Below are positions 1-9,299 of a stretch of DNA of 64,000 nucleotides, one piece after another. How positions within the stretch are numbered: the stretch's first letter is position 1; each line of letters opens with the position of its first letter. This DNA comes from JACPUW01 sp049115495 (lineage in GTDB: Bacteria; Bacteroidota; Bacteroidia; CAILMK01; JACPUW01), in the NCBI GenBank assembly GCA_049115495.1, contig JAGDZV010000004.1:124001-188000 (forward strand), given 5' to 3'. Below the pieces are notes generated by a model. That model worked only from the letters and a program-made list of their open reading frames with translations. It was not told the DNA's origin and searched no databases. The translations under genes were made by a program, and so were the position numbers.

Positions 1-424
1 CATCATCTTCTAAAATTAACTCGCAGTTTAAATGGTCTAAATAGTATGTAGCTCCTGGCTGAAGCTTTTCAGTTAATTCACAGGTTTCGTCAAAAGAGCG
101 AAGCGGAGCACCTCTATTAGGCCTTACTTTAAATATTATGTCTTTAGCAGGGTTGAAACTACCGTAGCCAGCATCACGTGTTTCACTACTAATTTGATAC
201 CAGTTGAGAATAAAGTAGGGTTCATCATAGTCTACACCATCGTTAAGAATAAACGAAAAATCTGTACCATCTTTATCTTCTAACCAAATTGATGCATATT
301 CAAATTGCACATCATCCCATAAATCTTCACTTACCCTAATTTTAGTCACTTCGTCCATAAATTGATTCTTTATACATCCACTAAACAAAACTGAGACGAA
401 AACGAAGAGTACTACACGCTGCAT
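1..424 (-). CDS. Hypothetical lipoprotein, 3' end outside window
   Basis: A reading frame starts with ATG at 424 and is still open at the left edge, giving 141 visible residues. It begins MQRVVLFVFVSVLFSGCIKN: a short hydrophobic signal segment ending in an LFSGC lipobox, so the mature protein should be lipid-anchored at Cys17. The rest is acidic and polar (for example WLEDKDGTDFSF) with no catalytic motif and no family I recognise. It faces away from the next gene at 832. The lipoprotein call is secure and the function unknown. Confidence 0.7.
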   Translation of the reverse strand, partial: MQRVVLFVFVSVLFSGCIKNQFMDEVTKIRVSEDLWDDVQFEYASIWLEDKDGTDFSFILNDGVDYDEPYFILNWYQISSETRDAGYGSFNPAKDIIFKVRPNRGAPLRSFDETCELTEKLQPGATYYLDHLNCELILEDD

Positions 425-831
425 TACTTTTACGATTGAATTTGTTATTTAAAATCCAAATATATTAATTCGTTAATTTTTTGTTTTAATTAGGACTAAA
501 AAATGATGGCTATTTGGGTATAAGCTATAATTGATAGGTTGGGGGCAGTGGTTTTACCACTAATTTATGAATAAGCCGTAAAGCCTATTTCAATTTCATT
601 CGAGAAATTCCACCAATAAATTAGCGCACAAGAAATCGCTCGTTACTCATCATAAAAGATGATAATTGAGGTGTCCTGAACAAGCATGGAAATCTATCGA
701 AGCGAATGATGCATTAATTCCAATGCTTCTTTTTCTTTAAATTATTCTACCTGGAGTATGAATTTGCTTGCAACTAAATATTGCACCTTGTCGTTAATGG
801 CACAATTCATTTTATAAACAAATAAAAACCA
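425..831. other. Intergenic region, no feature recognised
   Basis: About 400 bases between two divergently transcribed lipoprotein genes. It is AT-rich and has stops in all frames. It must hold the promoters of both genes, but I see no convincing TTG / TAnnTTTG pair and no repeat or RNA gene. Confidence 0.5.
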
Positions 832-1200
832 ATGAAAAAAGTATTTTTTATGGCCTTGTTAGGGCTTGCCTGTTTAGGGTTTAGTTGCAGTAGCAATGAT
901 TTAACTATTACTATAACCGCCGATAAATCCGAAGTTGCGATTGGTGAAACCATAACTTTTACGGCTACAGTTAGTTCATCAGAATATACTTGTGCCGATT
1001 GGACCATTTATAAGGATATAGAGGTGGCCACCGAAATTGCTAGTCCGGCGGGTTCTTCAACCTTTACTTACACGCCAACTGAAGCTGGTAATTATCAAGC
1101 ATCCTTTTCTGCGGGTTATGAGTGCGATGGGGAAAGACCCGTAGGTTCAATTGATGAAGATGTGTTTGAAGAACACATAGATTTTACCGTAACCGAATAA
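832..1200 (+). CDS. Small lipoprotein with an Ig-like domain
   Basis: A 122-residue protein. The signal peptide ends in the lipobox LGFSC at about residues 15-19, so it should be anchored by the following Cys. The body (TITADKSEVAIGETITFTAT, then FTYTPTEAGNYQASF) has the strand pattern and GETITFTATV/PTEAGNY signatures of an immunoglobulin-like/PKD-type beta-sandwich, and two Cys in the mature part (near YTCADW and YECDGE) could form a disulfide. The frame ends at TAA and is followed by a hairpin terminator, so it is monocistronic. The ligand or partner is unknown. Confidence 0.75.
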   Translation: MKKVFFMALLGLACLGFSCSSNDLTITITADKSEVAIGETITFTATVSSSEYTCADWTIYKDIEVATEIASPAGSSTFTYTPTEAGNYQASFSAGYECDGERPVGSIDEDVFEEHIDFTVTE

Positions 1201-1222
1201 TTTAAGGTGTAGGATTTAGCAT

Positions 1223-1262
1223 AAAAAGTAGCGGAGTGAATTCATGCTCGGCTACTTTTTTT
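1223..1262 (+). terminator. Rho-independent terminator of the Ig-like lipoprotein gene
   Basis: Inverted repeat AAAAAGTAGC ... GCTACTTTTT with an inner GAG/CTC extension, followed by more T residues. It lies 22 bases after the stop codon at 1200. Confidence 0.8.
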
Positions 1263-1617
1263 GATAGGAGTGTAAGTAATTATGCCACAATTCAATTCGA
1301 TGGAATGAATTCCATTTTGACTGATCAGAAACGATCGATTTCAATCGCTCGTCAATTAGAAGTATTGAACTTAGCGCCCATATTCAGATCTTGTGGTATA
1401 AATACCGATTTACCTATATTTTGTTTTTGGATAGTAAGTTTAAAAACTTAGTTGGTTTATTTTTATTTATGAATAGGGTATAAGCTGCGGTGAATTGTGG
1501 TTTTATTACTTGTGCACGTTTAATATCATTTATCGAAACTTGTTTAAAAAGTCCCTTGCCATTCTAAAGGGAATCGAATTACATTTAAAATTCAAAGATT
1601 GAAAACCTTTACATTTT
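1263..1617. other. Intergenic region, no gene supported
   Basis: About 355 bases between a terminator and the 3' end of the minus-strand hydrolase gene. A short open frame at 1236-1451 starts inside the terminator hairpin and has no protein-like features, so I read this stretch as non-coding. A shorter hairpin-like stretch near 1550-1575 could end the hydrolase transcript but has no clear T-run. Confidence 0.5.
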
Positions 1618-2697
1618 CTAATACCTCCCCACAAACTCACTCACCAATTTATAAAACTCTGGAGCCCTACGATAAGGCGCATGGCTTGTGCTGTCAATTT
1701 CGTGGTAGTACTTGTCGGCATCAGGCGTTGAAATCTCATTAAATAGTCTAACACCCGTTTTTGGTGGCACCACGCCGTCGTATTTTCCGGTAATGATTAA
1801 ACTTGGCTTATCTATTCGTTTAATATCTTCACTTTGGTCAGTTCTGCCTTCAACATGCCAAGCAGTCAAATATGTTGACGAGTTTTCAGAATAAAAAGGG
1901 TTGCTTGGATAGCCGTTGTCAGACTCATAACTTGAACCATCAATATTTACTATATAATCAAAAAGATCATTTTGGTTAATGTAAACGTCTCTGGCCATGC
2001 CAGCATCGTAAATATGAGTCCACGAAATGTCCCAACCATCTTGCCAATGGGTACCTAGGTTCCATTTGTTTACGGTTACCGTGTCGTAGGCCGATACTCT
2101 TGCTCTAATTTCATCCCATATAGCTGCGTTTGGCACGGTATCACAAATTCTTAAGATCAATTCTCTACGGTTTTCGCCAAGCACTTGGTAATTATCATCA
2201 TAAACAATCAATCCGGCCACATGAATCATTCCAGCTACTTCATTGGCATATTCTGCTGTGCTCATGTATTCCCCTAAAAGTTCGCCGCCCCAGCTATGGC
2301 CCATCAAAAACATTTGGTTTTGAGCGCCATATTTGGCTTTAAGCACTTTAACCAGATGAAAAAGGTCAGCAGCCATGTCTTCTCGGCTAGGGTAGGGGGT
2401 GTCGCCGCCCACATCACCACTACCACCTGATAAGCGTTGATCATAATACACAACCGCAAATTCTTGCTCAAGCTTTTCAATAGCACTTGAACCTGCATAA
2501 GTAAGTCCTGAACCACCTGGGCCCCCATGTACAATTACAATGAATTTTTCTGATGCCACATTGCCTTCAACCAAAACCGGCATTTGACTGCCGTTTACAT
2601 CTACATAAAAGAAATCATCCATTCTACCATCTTCATCATAAGGGGCAGAACAAGATAATGCTAATGCAAACGAGATAAATCCTATATACTTTTTCAT
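1618..2697 (-). CDS. Alpha/beta hydrolase lipoprotein, S33 (proline iminopeptidase-like)
   Basis: A 359-residue protein with a lipoprotein signal (ALALSC, Cys16). The alpha/beta-hydrolase landmarks are in order: HGGPG oxyanion motif at 57-61, the YYDQRLSGGSG loop at about 84-94, the nucleophile elbow GHSWGG at 133-138 (Ser135), an acid in ITGKYDGVVPP and the terminal His in STSHAPY near residue 340. HGGPG with YYDQR is typical of MEROPS family S33 (prolyl aminopeptidase and relatives), so a cell-envelope peptidase or esterase is likely; the substrate cannot be read from sequence. The gene lies 2 bases downstream of the preceding minus-strand gene, so the two are probably co-transcribed. Confidence 0.85.
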   Translation of the reverse strand: MKKYIGFISFALALSCSAPYDEDGRMDDFFYVDVNGSQMPVLVEGNVASEKFIVIVHGGPGGSGLTYAGSSAIEKLEQEFAVVYYDQRLSGGSGDVGGDTPYPSREDMAADLFHLVKVLKAKYGAQNQMFLMGHSWGGELLGEYMSTAEYANEVAGMIHVAGLIVYDDNYQVLGENRRELILRICDTVPNAAIWDEIRARVSAYDTVTVNKWNLGTHWQDGWDISWTHIYDAGMARDVYINQNDLFDYIVNIDGSSYESDNGYPSNPFYSENSSTYLTAWHVEGRTDQSEDIKRIDKPSLIITGKYDGVVPPKTGVRLFNEISTPDADKYYHEIDSTSHAPYRRAPEFYKLVSEFVGRY

Positions 2698-2699
2698 GC

Positions 2700-3350
2700 C
2701 TAAAATGATTTTATGGTTGGAAGTTGTATATTATTAAAACGCCATTCGATGCCCATCATTAAACCATTTTTTAAATATGTGCTAAATCCATAGGGCTTAT
2801 AAAAGGAGTAAGTATTGATCTTAATCCCAATGGGAATCCCAAATTGTCTATTAAAATTCCAGCCAAAGCCAAAAGATACCGGTGCAATGGTATAGCTTTC
2901 TTTTACCGTAGTTTCAATTAAATCTCCGTTTTGGTCTAAACTGTAAGTGGGTACATAAAACCTAGAGCTCAAAACACCTGCTTGCGCATTGCCAAAAAGA
3001 AACAGTCCAAATCTAAAGTCTTTTTCAATGCCCAGTCCGCCAGTAAAAACAGTATTTATCGATTGATTTTGTACTTGATAAAGAGCACCTGTAATTAGGC
3101 CTTGAAGCTTTAGGCTGCCTGCATTGTCATGTGCTTTTGAGCCTTTGGTATCAAAACTTAATAAGGTATAGTTTGCCGCTAAACTGCCACCAGGGTTGTT
3201 AAAGAAGTAGAAGTTAGAGCCCTCTTGAAAAGGTTGCTCGTAAATAAAAGCTTCAGAATATAAGCTGCCACTTACTTGCAATGGAAAAGTGGTTTGGGCC
3301 ACGCTCCTTAATGTGAAAAGGGCGAGTCCAATTAACATTGTGATTCTCAT
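2700..3350 (-). CDS. Secreted beta-rich, probably outer-membrane, protein
   Basis: I take the ATG at 3350, giving 216 residues beginning MRITMLIGLALFTLRSVAQ, a clean signal peptide with an A-x-A-like end at VAQ. The longer open frame would start at 3572, inside the oppositely oriented DUF3817 gene, and would put the signal peptide internally. The mature part has alternating aromatic and hydrophobic residues, glycine-rich turns and an aromatic near-terminal strand (MMGIEWRF), as in small outer-membrane beta-barrels. No named family is recognised. It probably forms a two-gene operon with the downstream hydrolase. Confidence 0.65.
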   Translation of the reverse strand: MRITMLIGLALFTLRSVAQTTFPLQVSGSLYSEAFIYEQPFQEGSNFYFFNNPGGSLAANYTLLSFDTKGSKAHDNAGSLKLQGLITGALYQVQNQSINTVFTGGLGIEKDFRFGLFLFGNAQAGVLSSRFYVPTYSLDQNGDLIETTVKESYTIAPVSFGFGWNFNRQFGIPIGIKINTYSFYKPYGFSTYLKNGLMMGIEWRFNNIQLPTIKSF

Positions 3351-3435
3351 TTTAACCTTTAAAAACCTTAATTGATTGCGAAAATAGGTGTAATGATTCA
3401 ACGCTTTAATAAATACCAAAACTACCTTCGCACCC

Positions 3436-3738
3436 ATGCAAAAAATACCATTAAACACTACCTTAGGCCAATTTAGATGGATTGCAATCCTTGAGGGTAT
3501 AAGCTTTATCATATTGCTATTTATAGCTATGCCGCTCAAATACGCTTTTGATATGCCTAAGGCGGTAAGCATGGTAGGTATGGCGCATGGTGTATTGTTC
3601 GTGGCCTATGTCATCTTTCTTTACATGGTAAAAGCCGAGCATAAATGGAGTTTTGGCAAAGCTGTTGTAGGGTTTATTGCATCCTTAATTCCATTTGGCA
3701 CATTTTGGTTCGATAAAAAAATTAGAGACCAAGCTTAA
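3436..3738 (+). CDS. DUF3817 integral membrane protein
   Basis: A 100-residue protein with three hydrophobic helices. The opening FRWIAILEGISFIILLF, the central MPKAVSMVGMAHGVLFVAYV and the terminal PFGTFWFDKKI match the DUF3817 (YdzA-like) family, small membrane proteins of unknown role. It diverges from the outer-membrane-type gene at 3350, and its stop overlaps the 3' end of the convergent PAS gene by 4 bases (3735-3738). Family assignment is confident, function unknown. Confidence 0.85.
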   Translation: MQKIPLNTTLGQFRWIAILEGISFIILLFIAMPLKYAFDMPKAVSMVGMAHGVLFVAYVIFLYMVKAEHKWSFGKAVVGFIASLIPFGTFWFDKKIRDQA

Positions 3739-6700
3739 ACATCTACATCATTTACTTCAGCTGTTTTTGTGATTTTGGCAACAACTTTATCAAGTTCGGC
3801 AGCAGCATTTTTGAGTAAAGACATACGCATTTGGGTGTCTTTGTCTAACTTTTTGCTTTCCATACTCATAAGATCAATCAATCCCAAAATATTGGCCAAA
3901 GGTTTTCTGGTGCTATGTGATTGTAACCATGAGATGTTTTCAAATGCCTTGTTTTGGTTTTGAATCTTTCTCATTTGCCTTTTGGTTTGAGTATCATCCC
4001 TAAGGTAACAAGCCAAACCGGTTATTTTTTTGTTATTCTCATAAATAGGGAATAAACTCAGTATGAACGATTTTGTGTGCTTGCCCAATTTAATTTCTAT
4101 TTCTTTTGAAAAACGGCCAGATTTCATGGCTTGTTCATAGTCAGGTACAAAGTCGTAATACGTGTTTGAATTGAGGTAAACTGTTTTTACAGATTTTGAC
4201 GTAAATAATTTTTCGCCGGTTAGCTTATTCATTAACGCAGCAAAAGCAGTGTTAAATGTAAGCAGTTTAAAATCTGTATCTATAGACCACATGGCGTCGC
4301 TTGTGGCATTGATCAAGGCGTTGGTATTATTTTTTAATTTTTCTAATTCTTGGGTATGCTCATAAATAACTGTAATATCTTTTATGAGTACGGCAATATT
4401 ACCTGAGTTGTCAACCTCAAATGTTTTAATTTCAAAATAGGCATTGTGTCTGGTTGACTTTAAAACATTCTGAGATGGACTTTTATGATTTTTTGTATCA
4501 TTATAGCTTTGCAAAAAATCTTCTTTTTGATCAGGGCTTAATACATCGTCAAATATGAGCTCATCATGGTCCGACATTGATAAAATTGACCGTGCATACT
4601 CATTGCTAAAAATTATTTTTCTGTCGTCATCTAAAAGCACGTAGCCCTCAGATACAGAGTTGAGTAGGTTATCACGTTCAGCGAGTGTAGCCTTAACCAG
4701 TTCTTGCCTTTTAACCGCTTCAGTTACATCCCAATTTACCCCTACCATTCTTACGCCTCGGCCATTTTTATCTTTTACCGTATGGGCTTGCGACGCAATA
4801 TGCCTTATTTCTCCTTTTTCGGTAATAACTCTAAATGAAATATCAAAGTCTTTCCCGGTTTCAATGCAAATTCTTACTTCTTCTTTACCAGCTTCTAAAT
4901 CATCTGGGTGCAATGAGCGCAACCAAGCTTCATAATCAGAAGTAAAGTTTTCTCTATGTAGTCCATAAAGCTCATACATGGTTTCGTCCCACAGAAGGTT
5001 GTTATTTGAAATATCGTAGTCCCATACACCAACCTTGGCAGCTCTTGATGCAAGGTCAAACCTTAGAAGGGCCTCTTTTAGCTCTTTTTCTTGCGCTTTT
5101 TGATCTGTAATGTCTCGTTCAATAGCAATGTAATTTGTCACCTCACCTTGTTCATTAATAGCAGGTGCTATGTTTACATTAATCCAATAGGGCTTGCCTG
5201 TTTTGGTGTAATTAATTAAGTCAACTTCAACGGGTTTTTTCTTGCTTAGATTGGTTCTAATTTTAGTCAAGGCTGTTTTATCCGTTTCGGCGCCTTGTAA
5301 TATTCTTGGATTTAGCCCTATGAGCTCAGAAGAACGGTAGCCCGATACACGCTCAAAAGCTTCATTTACATAGAGAATTCTTGGCCCGGGTGCTTTAAGG
5401 TCAGCATCTGTAATTAATACGGCATCATTAGTATTAGTAATTACAGTTTCAAGCAGCTTAAGGTCATTTTCTCTATTGCGTTGGGCATTAATGTTTTTTC
5501 TTGTTCCTGAGAGAATTAGACCACTTTTGTCATTTCTCAGCGAGAGCTTATCACTTACGTATTCGTAAGTTCCTTTAGCGGTTTTATATCTTAATTCAAT
5601 TTCTTTTACTGAATTTTTAATAGGCTTAGTAAAAATGAACTTTACGCGTTCTCTGTCTTCAGGATGTATGCAGTCTAAGAAATCTTCAAGACTTAGTGCA
5701 GAAGGTGAGTTTGAAAAATATCCACTGGCAATTTTCCAACCTTCATTTACAACAAGTTTATTTTCCCCAAAGAAATAGGTCCAAAGGCCAAGACTGTTCA
5801 AGATTATGGCATTTTCGTAATTGGCCCTTTCAAGGCTTATTTCGTCTTTTCGTCTATTTTTTGATGCTTTAAGCGATAAAATTTGTCTTAATACCTCTCG
5901 TTTAAGTTTCTCTTCTTTATTTAAAGCAAATGGGGTAATAACCACAATTTCGGCCAGCATTTCATCAACATAGTCTAAGGTTAAGTAGTTGATGTAATGG
6001 TTGTTCTGAAAGTTGATGTTTTGTTTACTAAACGAACTGTTCTCGGTTGTGGTTATATAATTTTTGTCTTGAATGGTTTCTTGAAGCAGGTTGCCGTAAA
6101 AAAGAACATTATTATTTTTTTCTACTGTTCGTTTAATGGTGTCAAAATATACATCTACAATGTGTTCTGAATTATCACTTACTATTTTGTAAGTGCTGTC
6201 ATTTTCCTTTTGATATATATATACGAGCGCATCAGCACTAAAAAGTTGGTCGCTGTCTTTACAGATCAGGTCATAAAGATTTTGTTCTGAAACGGGGTTG
6301 CTAAGAGATAAAATAGCCTGCTCTAAGTGTTGTAGAAGGTCTTCGCTCTCATTTGAGATCAAAAACTGGTTTCGCTCTTTGGTTATATTTTTAATTAGAC
6401 CCGTTGCAGTATTGTCATCCTTGTGCCAAAGTGATACGCTAAATGATAGTTCACCATTATCAACGTAAAAAGATGTGTGCTCATTACTGTTTACAAAGCT
6501 TTTGTAGTGACTTATAAAGTTGTCAAACTTGTCAACCTTTTCGGCTACCATAAATATATTAAAGTGCTCATTTTCATTGGCTCCTTTCATCCAATATGGC
6601 AAATTGTTGGCGGATACTTCAGAGTTGTTTTTATTGATAGAAAATTCAAGTACATCAAGGCTATCAATCAAAAGCTTTTGGGAGGCTCTAAGGTCACTCA

Positions 6701-8129
6701 ACTCTTTTAATCCTTTTTTAAATAAACCCTGTAAAACAGTGCATAAAAACAGATTTTTTCGGTACTGTTCTATAATTAAGTGGTTATTACTATTGATTTC
6801 AGTAACCAATACGGGCTCATTGCCTTTGGTTGGAAAAGGGTTAAGTCTATGAAATTCAACTTTCTGCTCGTTGTAGTACTTTATTCCAAGTTCATTACCA
6901 TCAATAAGTTCGTGATTTGCAGAAAAGAGCAACCTCGGCAAGCTAGAATTATGGAGCTCATTTTGGGCTATGTTGTTAAAGTCAAGTTGTCTTTCGGCAA
7001 TAAGCGCTGTAATATCTGTACGTACCGATAAATAACCATCTATATCAGCTCCTTTAAACCTAGGGGTAATGGTAGTTTTAACCCAATAAAAAGTACCATC
7101 TTTTCTTTTATTTCTAATATTGCCACTCCAAGTTCTGCCTTGGCTAATTTCAAACCACAGTTTTTTAAAAAAACTTTTTGGATGGTAGCCGCTATTTACA
7201 ATGGAGTGATCTGTGCCTTCAAGCTCTTTTCTGCTATAGCCACTTATTTCACAAAAGTTATCATTAACATCCTTAATTATACCCTTATGGTCAGTAAATG
7301 AAACAATGTTGTGGCTTTGCAAACCATTAAGTAATGATTGTACTCTGCTATCAAGCACTTCTAATTGGTGCTTATCTTGTAGGGCCTGGGTTTCATTATA
7401 CTTGGCCGGGGTAATATCATGGCCTATGCATTGTATGTAGGGTTCGTTAAACTCATTTAGCAGGGCGGTAAACTCCCAAGATGTGTACTTGATCTTATTT
7501 GATTGAATAGGTTTTCTAAGATCAACCCTAAATCCGGTACCAAGGTTCTTAAAACATTTTGCTACGGTATCTATTGTTTTTTGGTGATCTTCAGGATGTA
7601 TATGCGCCAATGAGTTGGTACCTACAACATCCTTAAATTTAATTAAAAAGGTATCCTTAAAATGTTTGTTATAGTCAGAGTAGCTACCATGTTGGTCTGT
7701 AGTAACATAGTACAGAATTTTGCTTTTATCATGTAAGTGTGTTAGCGACTGAGCATACTTAGTAGATTTTTTGAATAAATAGAGATCAATTATTTCGTTT
7801 AACCGTTTAGAGCTGCCGCTATTCCCTTCAAAAAGATCTTGATACAACTCAAATACATTGCCACTTGAGTTTATAAACTCTTTCTCTAGCTCATCTTGAA
7901 TCTTGTCAATATATATTATGTAGTGATTTTGAAGGGCTGGATAGTCAAAAAGCAGTTGAAGCGAGGCTTGATTGCAGATTAATAAACTGTTGTTATGCAA
8001 ATTTGAGAAGTCGGCCTTATTAAAAGCCGTTGACTTCAAGCTCACATCATCCCTTTGTTTTACATGCTCGCAAATTATATTTTCAATGCCTTTGTCTTTA
8101 AACAAAAAGCATAAATCAACAACTTCCAT
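3735..8129 (-). CDS. Multi-PAS/GAF sensor protein ending at a HisKA-like H-box, no ATPase domain
   Basis: A 1464-residue soluble protein with no membrane segment. After an N-terminal region of unknown fold (about 1-130) come PAS-like units at about 140-250 and 265-380 (GYSRKELEG, FYWVKTTITP), a GAF-like block near 600-720 and at least five more PAS units (IHPEDRERVKF; GYRSSELIGLNPRILQG; LHPDDLEAGKE; SEGYVLLDDDRKIIFSNEYA; SIDTDFKLLTFNTAF). The C-terminus carries WLQSHSTRKPLANILGLIDL, an H-box of the HisKA kind (His1405), then one amphipathic helix and the stop. The N, G1 and G2 boxes of an HATPase domain are absent. The PAS near 1000 looks like a LOV domain but has NPRILQG instead of the NCRFLQG flavin-cysteine motif. 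It could be a phosphotransfer or dimerisation scaffold. No other two-component gene is adjacent. Confidence 0.85.
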   Translation of the reverse strand: MEVVDLCFLFKDKGIENIICEHVKQRDDVSLKSTAFNKADFSNLHNNSLLICNQASLQLLFDYPALQNHYIIYIDKIQDELEKEFINSSGNVFELYQDLFEGNSGSSKRLNEIIDLYLFKKSTKYAQSLTHLHDKSKILYYVTTDQHGSYSDYNKHFKDTFLIKFKDVVGTNSLAHIHPEDHQKTIDTVAKCFKNLGTGFRVDLRKPIQSNKIKYTSWEFTALLNEFNEPYIQCIGHDITPAKYNETQALQDKHQLEVLDSRVQSLLNGLQSHNIVSFTDHKGIIKDVNDNFCEISGYSRKELEGTDHSIVNSGYHPKSFFKKLWFEISQGRTWSGNIRNKRKDGTFYWVKTTITPRFKGADIDGYLSVRTDITALIAERQLDFNNIAQNELHNSSLPRLLFSANHELIDGNELGIKYYNEQKVEFHRLNPFPTKGNEPVLVTEINSNNHLIIEQYRKNLFLCTVLQGLFKKGLKELSDLRASQKLLIDSLDVLEFSINKNNSEVSANNLPYWMKGANENEHFNIFMVAEKVDKFDNFISHYKSFVNSNEHTSFYVDNGELSFSVSLWHKDDNTATGLIKNITKERNQFLISNESEDLLQHLEQAILSLSNPVSEQNLYDLICKDSDQLFSADALVYIYQKENDSTYKIVSDNSEHIVDVYFDTIKRTVEKNNNVLFYGNLLQETIQDKNYITTTENSSFSKQNINFQNNHYINYLTLDYVDEMLAEIVVITPFALNKEEKLKREVLRQILSLKASKNRRKDEISLERANYENAIILNSLGLWTYFFGENKLVVNEGWKIASGYFSNSPSALSLEDFLDCIHPEDRERVKFIFTKPIKNSVKEIELRYKTAKGTYEYVSDKLSLRNDKSGLILSGTRKNINAQRNRENDLKLLETVITNTNDAVLITDADLKAPGPRILYVNEAFERVSGYRSSELIGLNPRILQGAETDKTALTKIRTNLSKKKPVEVDLINYTKTGKPYWINVNIAPAINEQGEVTNYIAIERDITDQKAQEKELKEALLRFDLASRAAKVGVWDYDISNNNLLWDETMYELYGLHRENFTSDYEAWLRSLHPDDLEAGKEEVRICIETGKDFDISFRVITEKGEIRHIASQAHTVKDKNGRGVRMVGVNWDVTEAVKRQELVKATLAERDNLLNSVSEGYVLLDDDRKIIFSNEYARSILSMSDHDELIFDDVLSPDQKEDFLQSYNDTKNHKSPSQNVLKSTRHNAYFEIKTFEVDNSGNIAVLIKDITVIYEHTQELEKLKNNTNALINATSDAMWSIDTDFKLLTFNTAFAALMNKLTGEKLFTSKSVKTVYLNSNTYYDFVPDYEQAMKSGRFSKEIEIKLGKHTKSFILSLFPIYENNKKITGLACYLRDDTQTKRQMRKIQNQNKAFENISWLQSHSTRKPLANILGLIDLMSMESKKLDKDTQMRMSLLKNAAAELDKVVAKITKTAEVNDVDV

Positions 8130-8152
8130 ACATTTAGATTACCTTACTAAAC

Positions 8153-8160
8153 CAAACATA
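8153..8160 (-). promoter_or_regulatory. Possible -7 element of the multi-PAS gene
   Basis: On the minus strand this octamer reads TATGTTTG, a perfect match to the Bacteroidota -7 consensus TAnnTTTG, 23 bases before the ATG at 8129. No TTG lies at the usual 19-21 base gap upstream, so support is partial. Confidence 0.4.
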
Positions 8161-9161
8161 AAATTTATTTGCTTGGATTTAATCAGTATAATTTCAATTA
8201 GGTTGATTTTTCGATGAGTTACGTTGATTAATCGATGCTGATAGTTGTTGAATTCATTTCAAATTCAATAGGGTTCTTTTCAGATTTTCACCATTCAAGG
8301 CAATTGTTTCATCAATCATAGTTTCGTTTTAATAGGCAGAGTTGTGAATCATACTCTTAATTTACTTTCAGGTTTTTTGTTTTTTACTGAAGGTTATGTT
8401 GTGTTTTAGAAAAGTCAATCCACTCAAAACTTGGTTAAATGGAGTGTAGCGGTCATTCGTTTTTTAAACGATTCACAGCTATAGGTTTTGCGAATTTTTC
8501 AGCTCCTTTCAAACATTTTTGCCAATAGCTCAAAAAAGACAGACATTATTTTATTTGACTGTGCGCATTTTTACAAGAGCCATAATTTTAAATATCAACT
8601 CCCACTAATACGTTTGGGAGTATGCTATCGGCAACCTTTCCTATTCCATGCAAGGGAGTTTCTCTTTCTCTTGAAAAGAAGCTGACTAAAAAGTCTTAAG
8701 TCATTACGATCTTGATTTAGAATCTGTTCATAATTGATGTATTTCAATATTTAGGATGCTGAATCTCCCGAAAAATTGGAACAAAACTTCAGGATGACGT
8801 TTTTCTGTCTTTTTAAACGACTTCATAGAGAAAAAAAAAGTTGTAAAGTGACAGAAGCTCACTTTATTTTAAGCCTATTAAGGTTTATACTTTATGATCT
8901 CATAAAATTATATAGGTGCTAAGGCCTTAAACTAAAACACATGTGCGTGCCACGTTCGCTAAGGATAACTTGAGCTACATGTACCTGTGGCAATTAATAA
9001 TGAAATTTCAAGTTCGTCGACAAGCAAAAATATTATATGTGCATACAGCTAAAGTGATAATGTATCGGCCTTGGATTTTTTAATGAAAAAACAGGGATTA
9101 TGTCTCTGAAAAGGCGATTAAGCGCAAGGTAATGGATTTCCCATTTTGAGAATGGGCGAGT

Positions 9162-9210
9162 TTCGATGAATTATTAATGCACTATTATTTATGGTTTAGC
9201 CCGTTGAATT
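9162..9210 (+). promoter_or_regulatory. Bipartite cis-element (variant spacing) before beta-helix gene 1
   Basis: Left box TTCGATGAAT at 9162-9171 and a right-box-like CGTTGAATT at 9202-9210. The TTG sits one base further from the left box (28-base gap) than in the six sites before the LruC, receiver and EPS genes. A small hairpin (9140-9156) lies just upstream. The start codon is 94 bases downstream, further than in the other sites. Confidence 0.4.
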
Positions 9211-9299
9211 ATGGCGGTGGGCAAAAAAATGGAACATAATCTACACTTGTAATAAAAAGACAAGAGAGAATAGAAATATTTGAGCATCGAACAAGAATT

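Larger units (their letters stand above)
8130..9299. other. 1.17-kb gene-free region between the PAS gene and the beta-helix genes
   Basis: No protein-like reading frame is seen; the best open frame (8488-8685) has no family signature or start context. Visible structures are a 7-bp hairpin with arms ACTCCCA (8598-8604) and TGGGAGT (8615-8621), a second hairpin CCCATT-TTGAG-AATGGG at 9140-9156, and a TTCGATGAGT box at 8210-8219 resembling the left half of the cis-element found upstream of the LruC and EPS genes. A non-coding RNA is possible but not demonstrated. Confidence 0.45.

Noticed and set aside
1236..1451. Open frame of 71 codons after the Ig-like lipoprotein gene
   Set aside because: It starts inside a clear terminator hairpin and has no protein-like composition.
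3351..3572. Long N-terminal extension of the outer-membrane-type protein
   Set aside because: It lies opposite the DUF3817 gene and places the signal peptide inside the protein; the ATG at 3350 fits better.
5000..5450. Possible LOV photoreceptor domain in the multi-PAS protein
   Set aside because: The motif reads GLNPRILQG and lacks the flavin-binding Cys of LOV domains, so it is treated as an ordinary PAS.
8488..8685. 65-codon open frame in the long gene-free region
   Set aside because: No family signature, start context or neighbour support.
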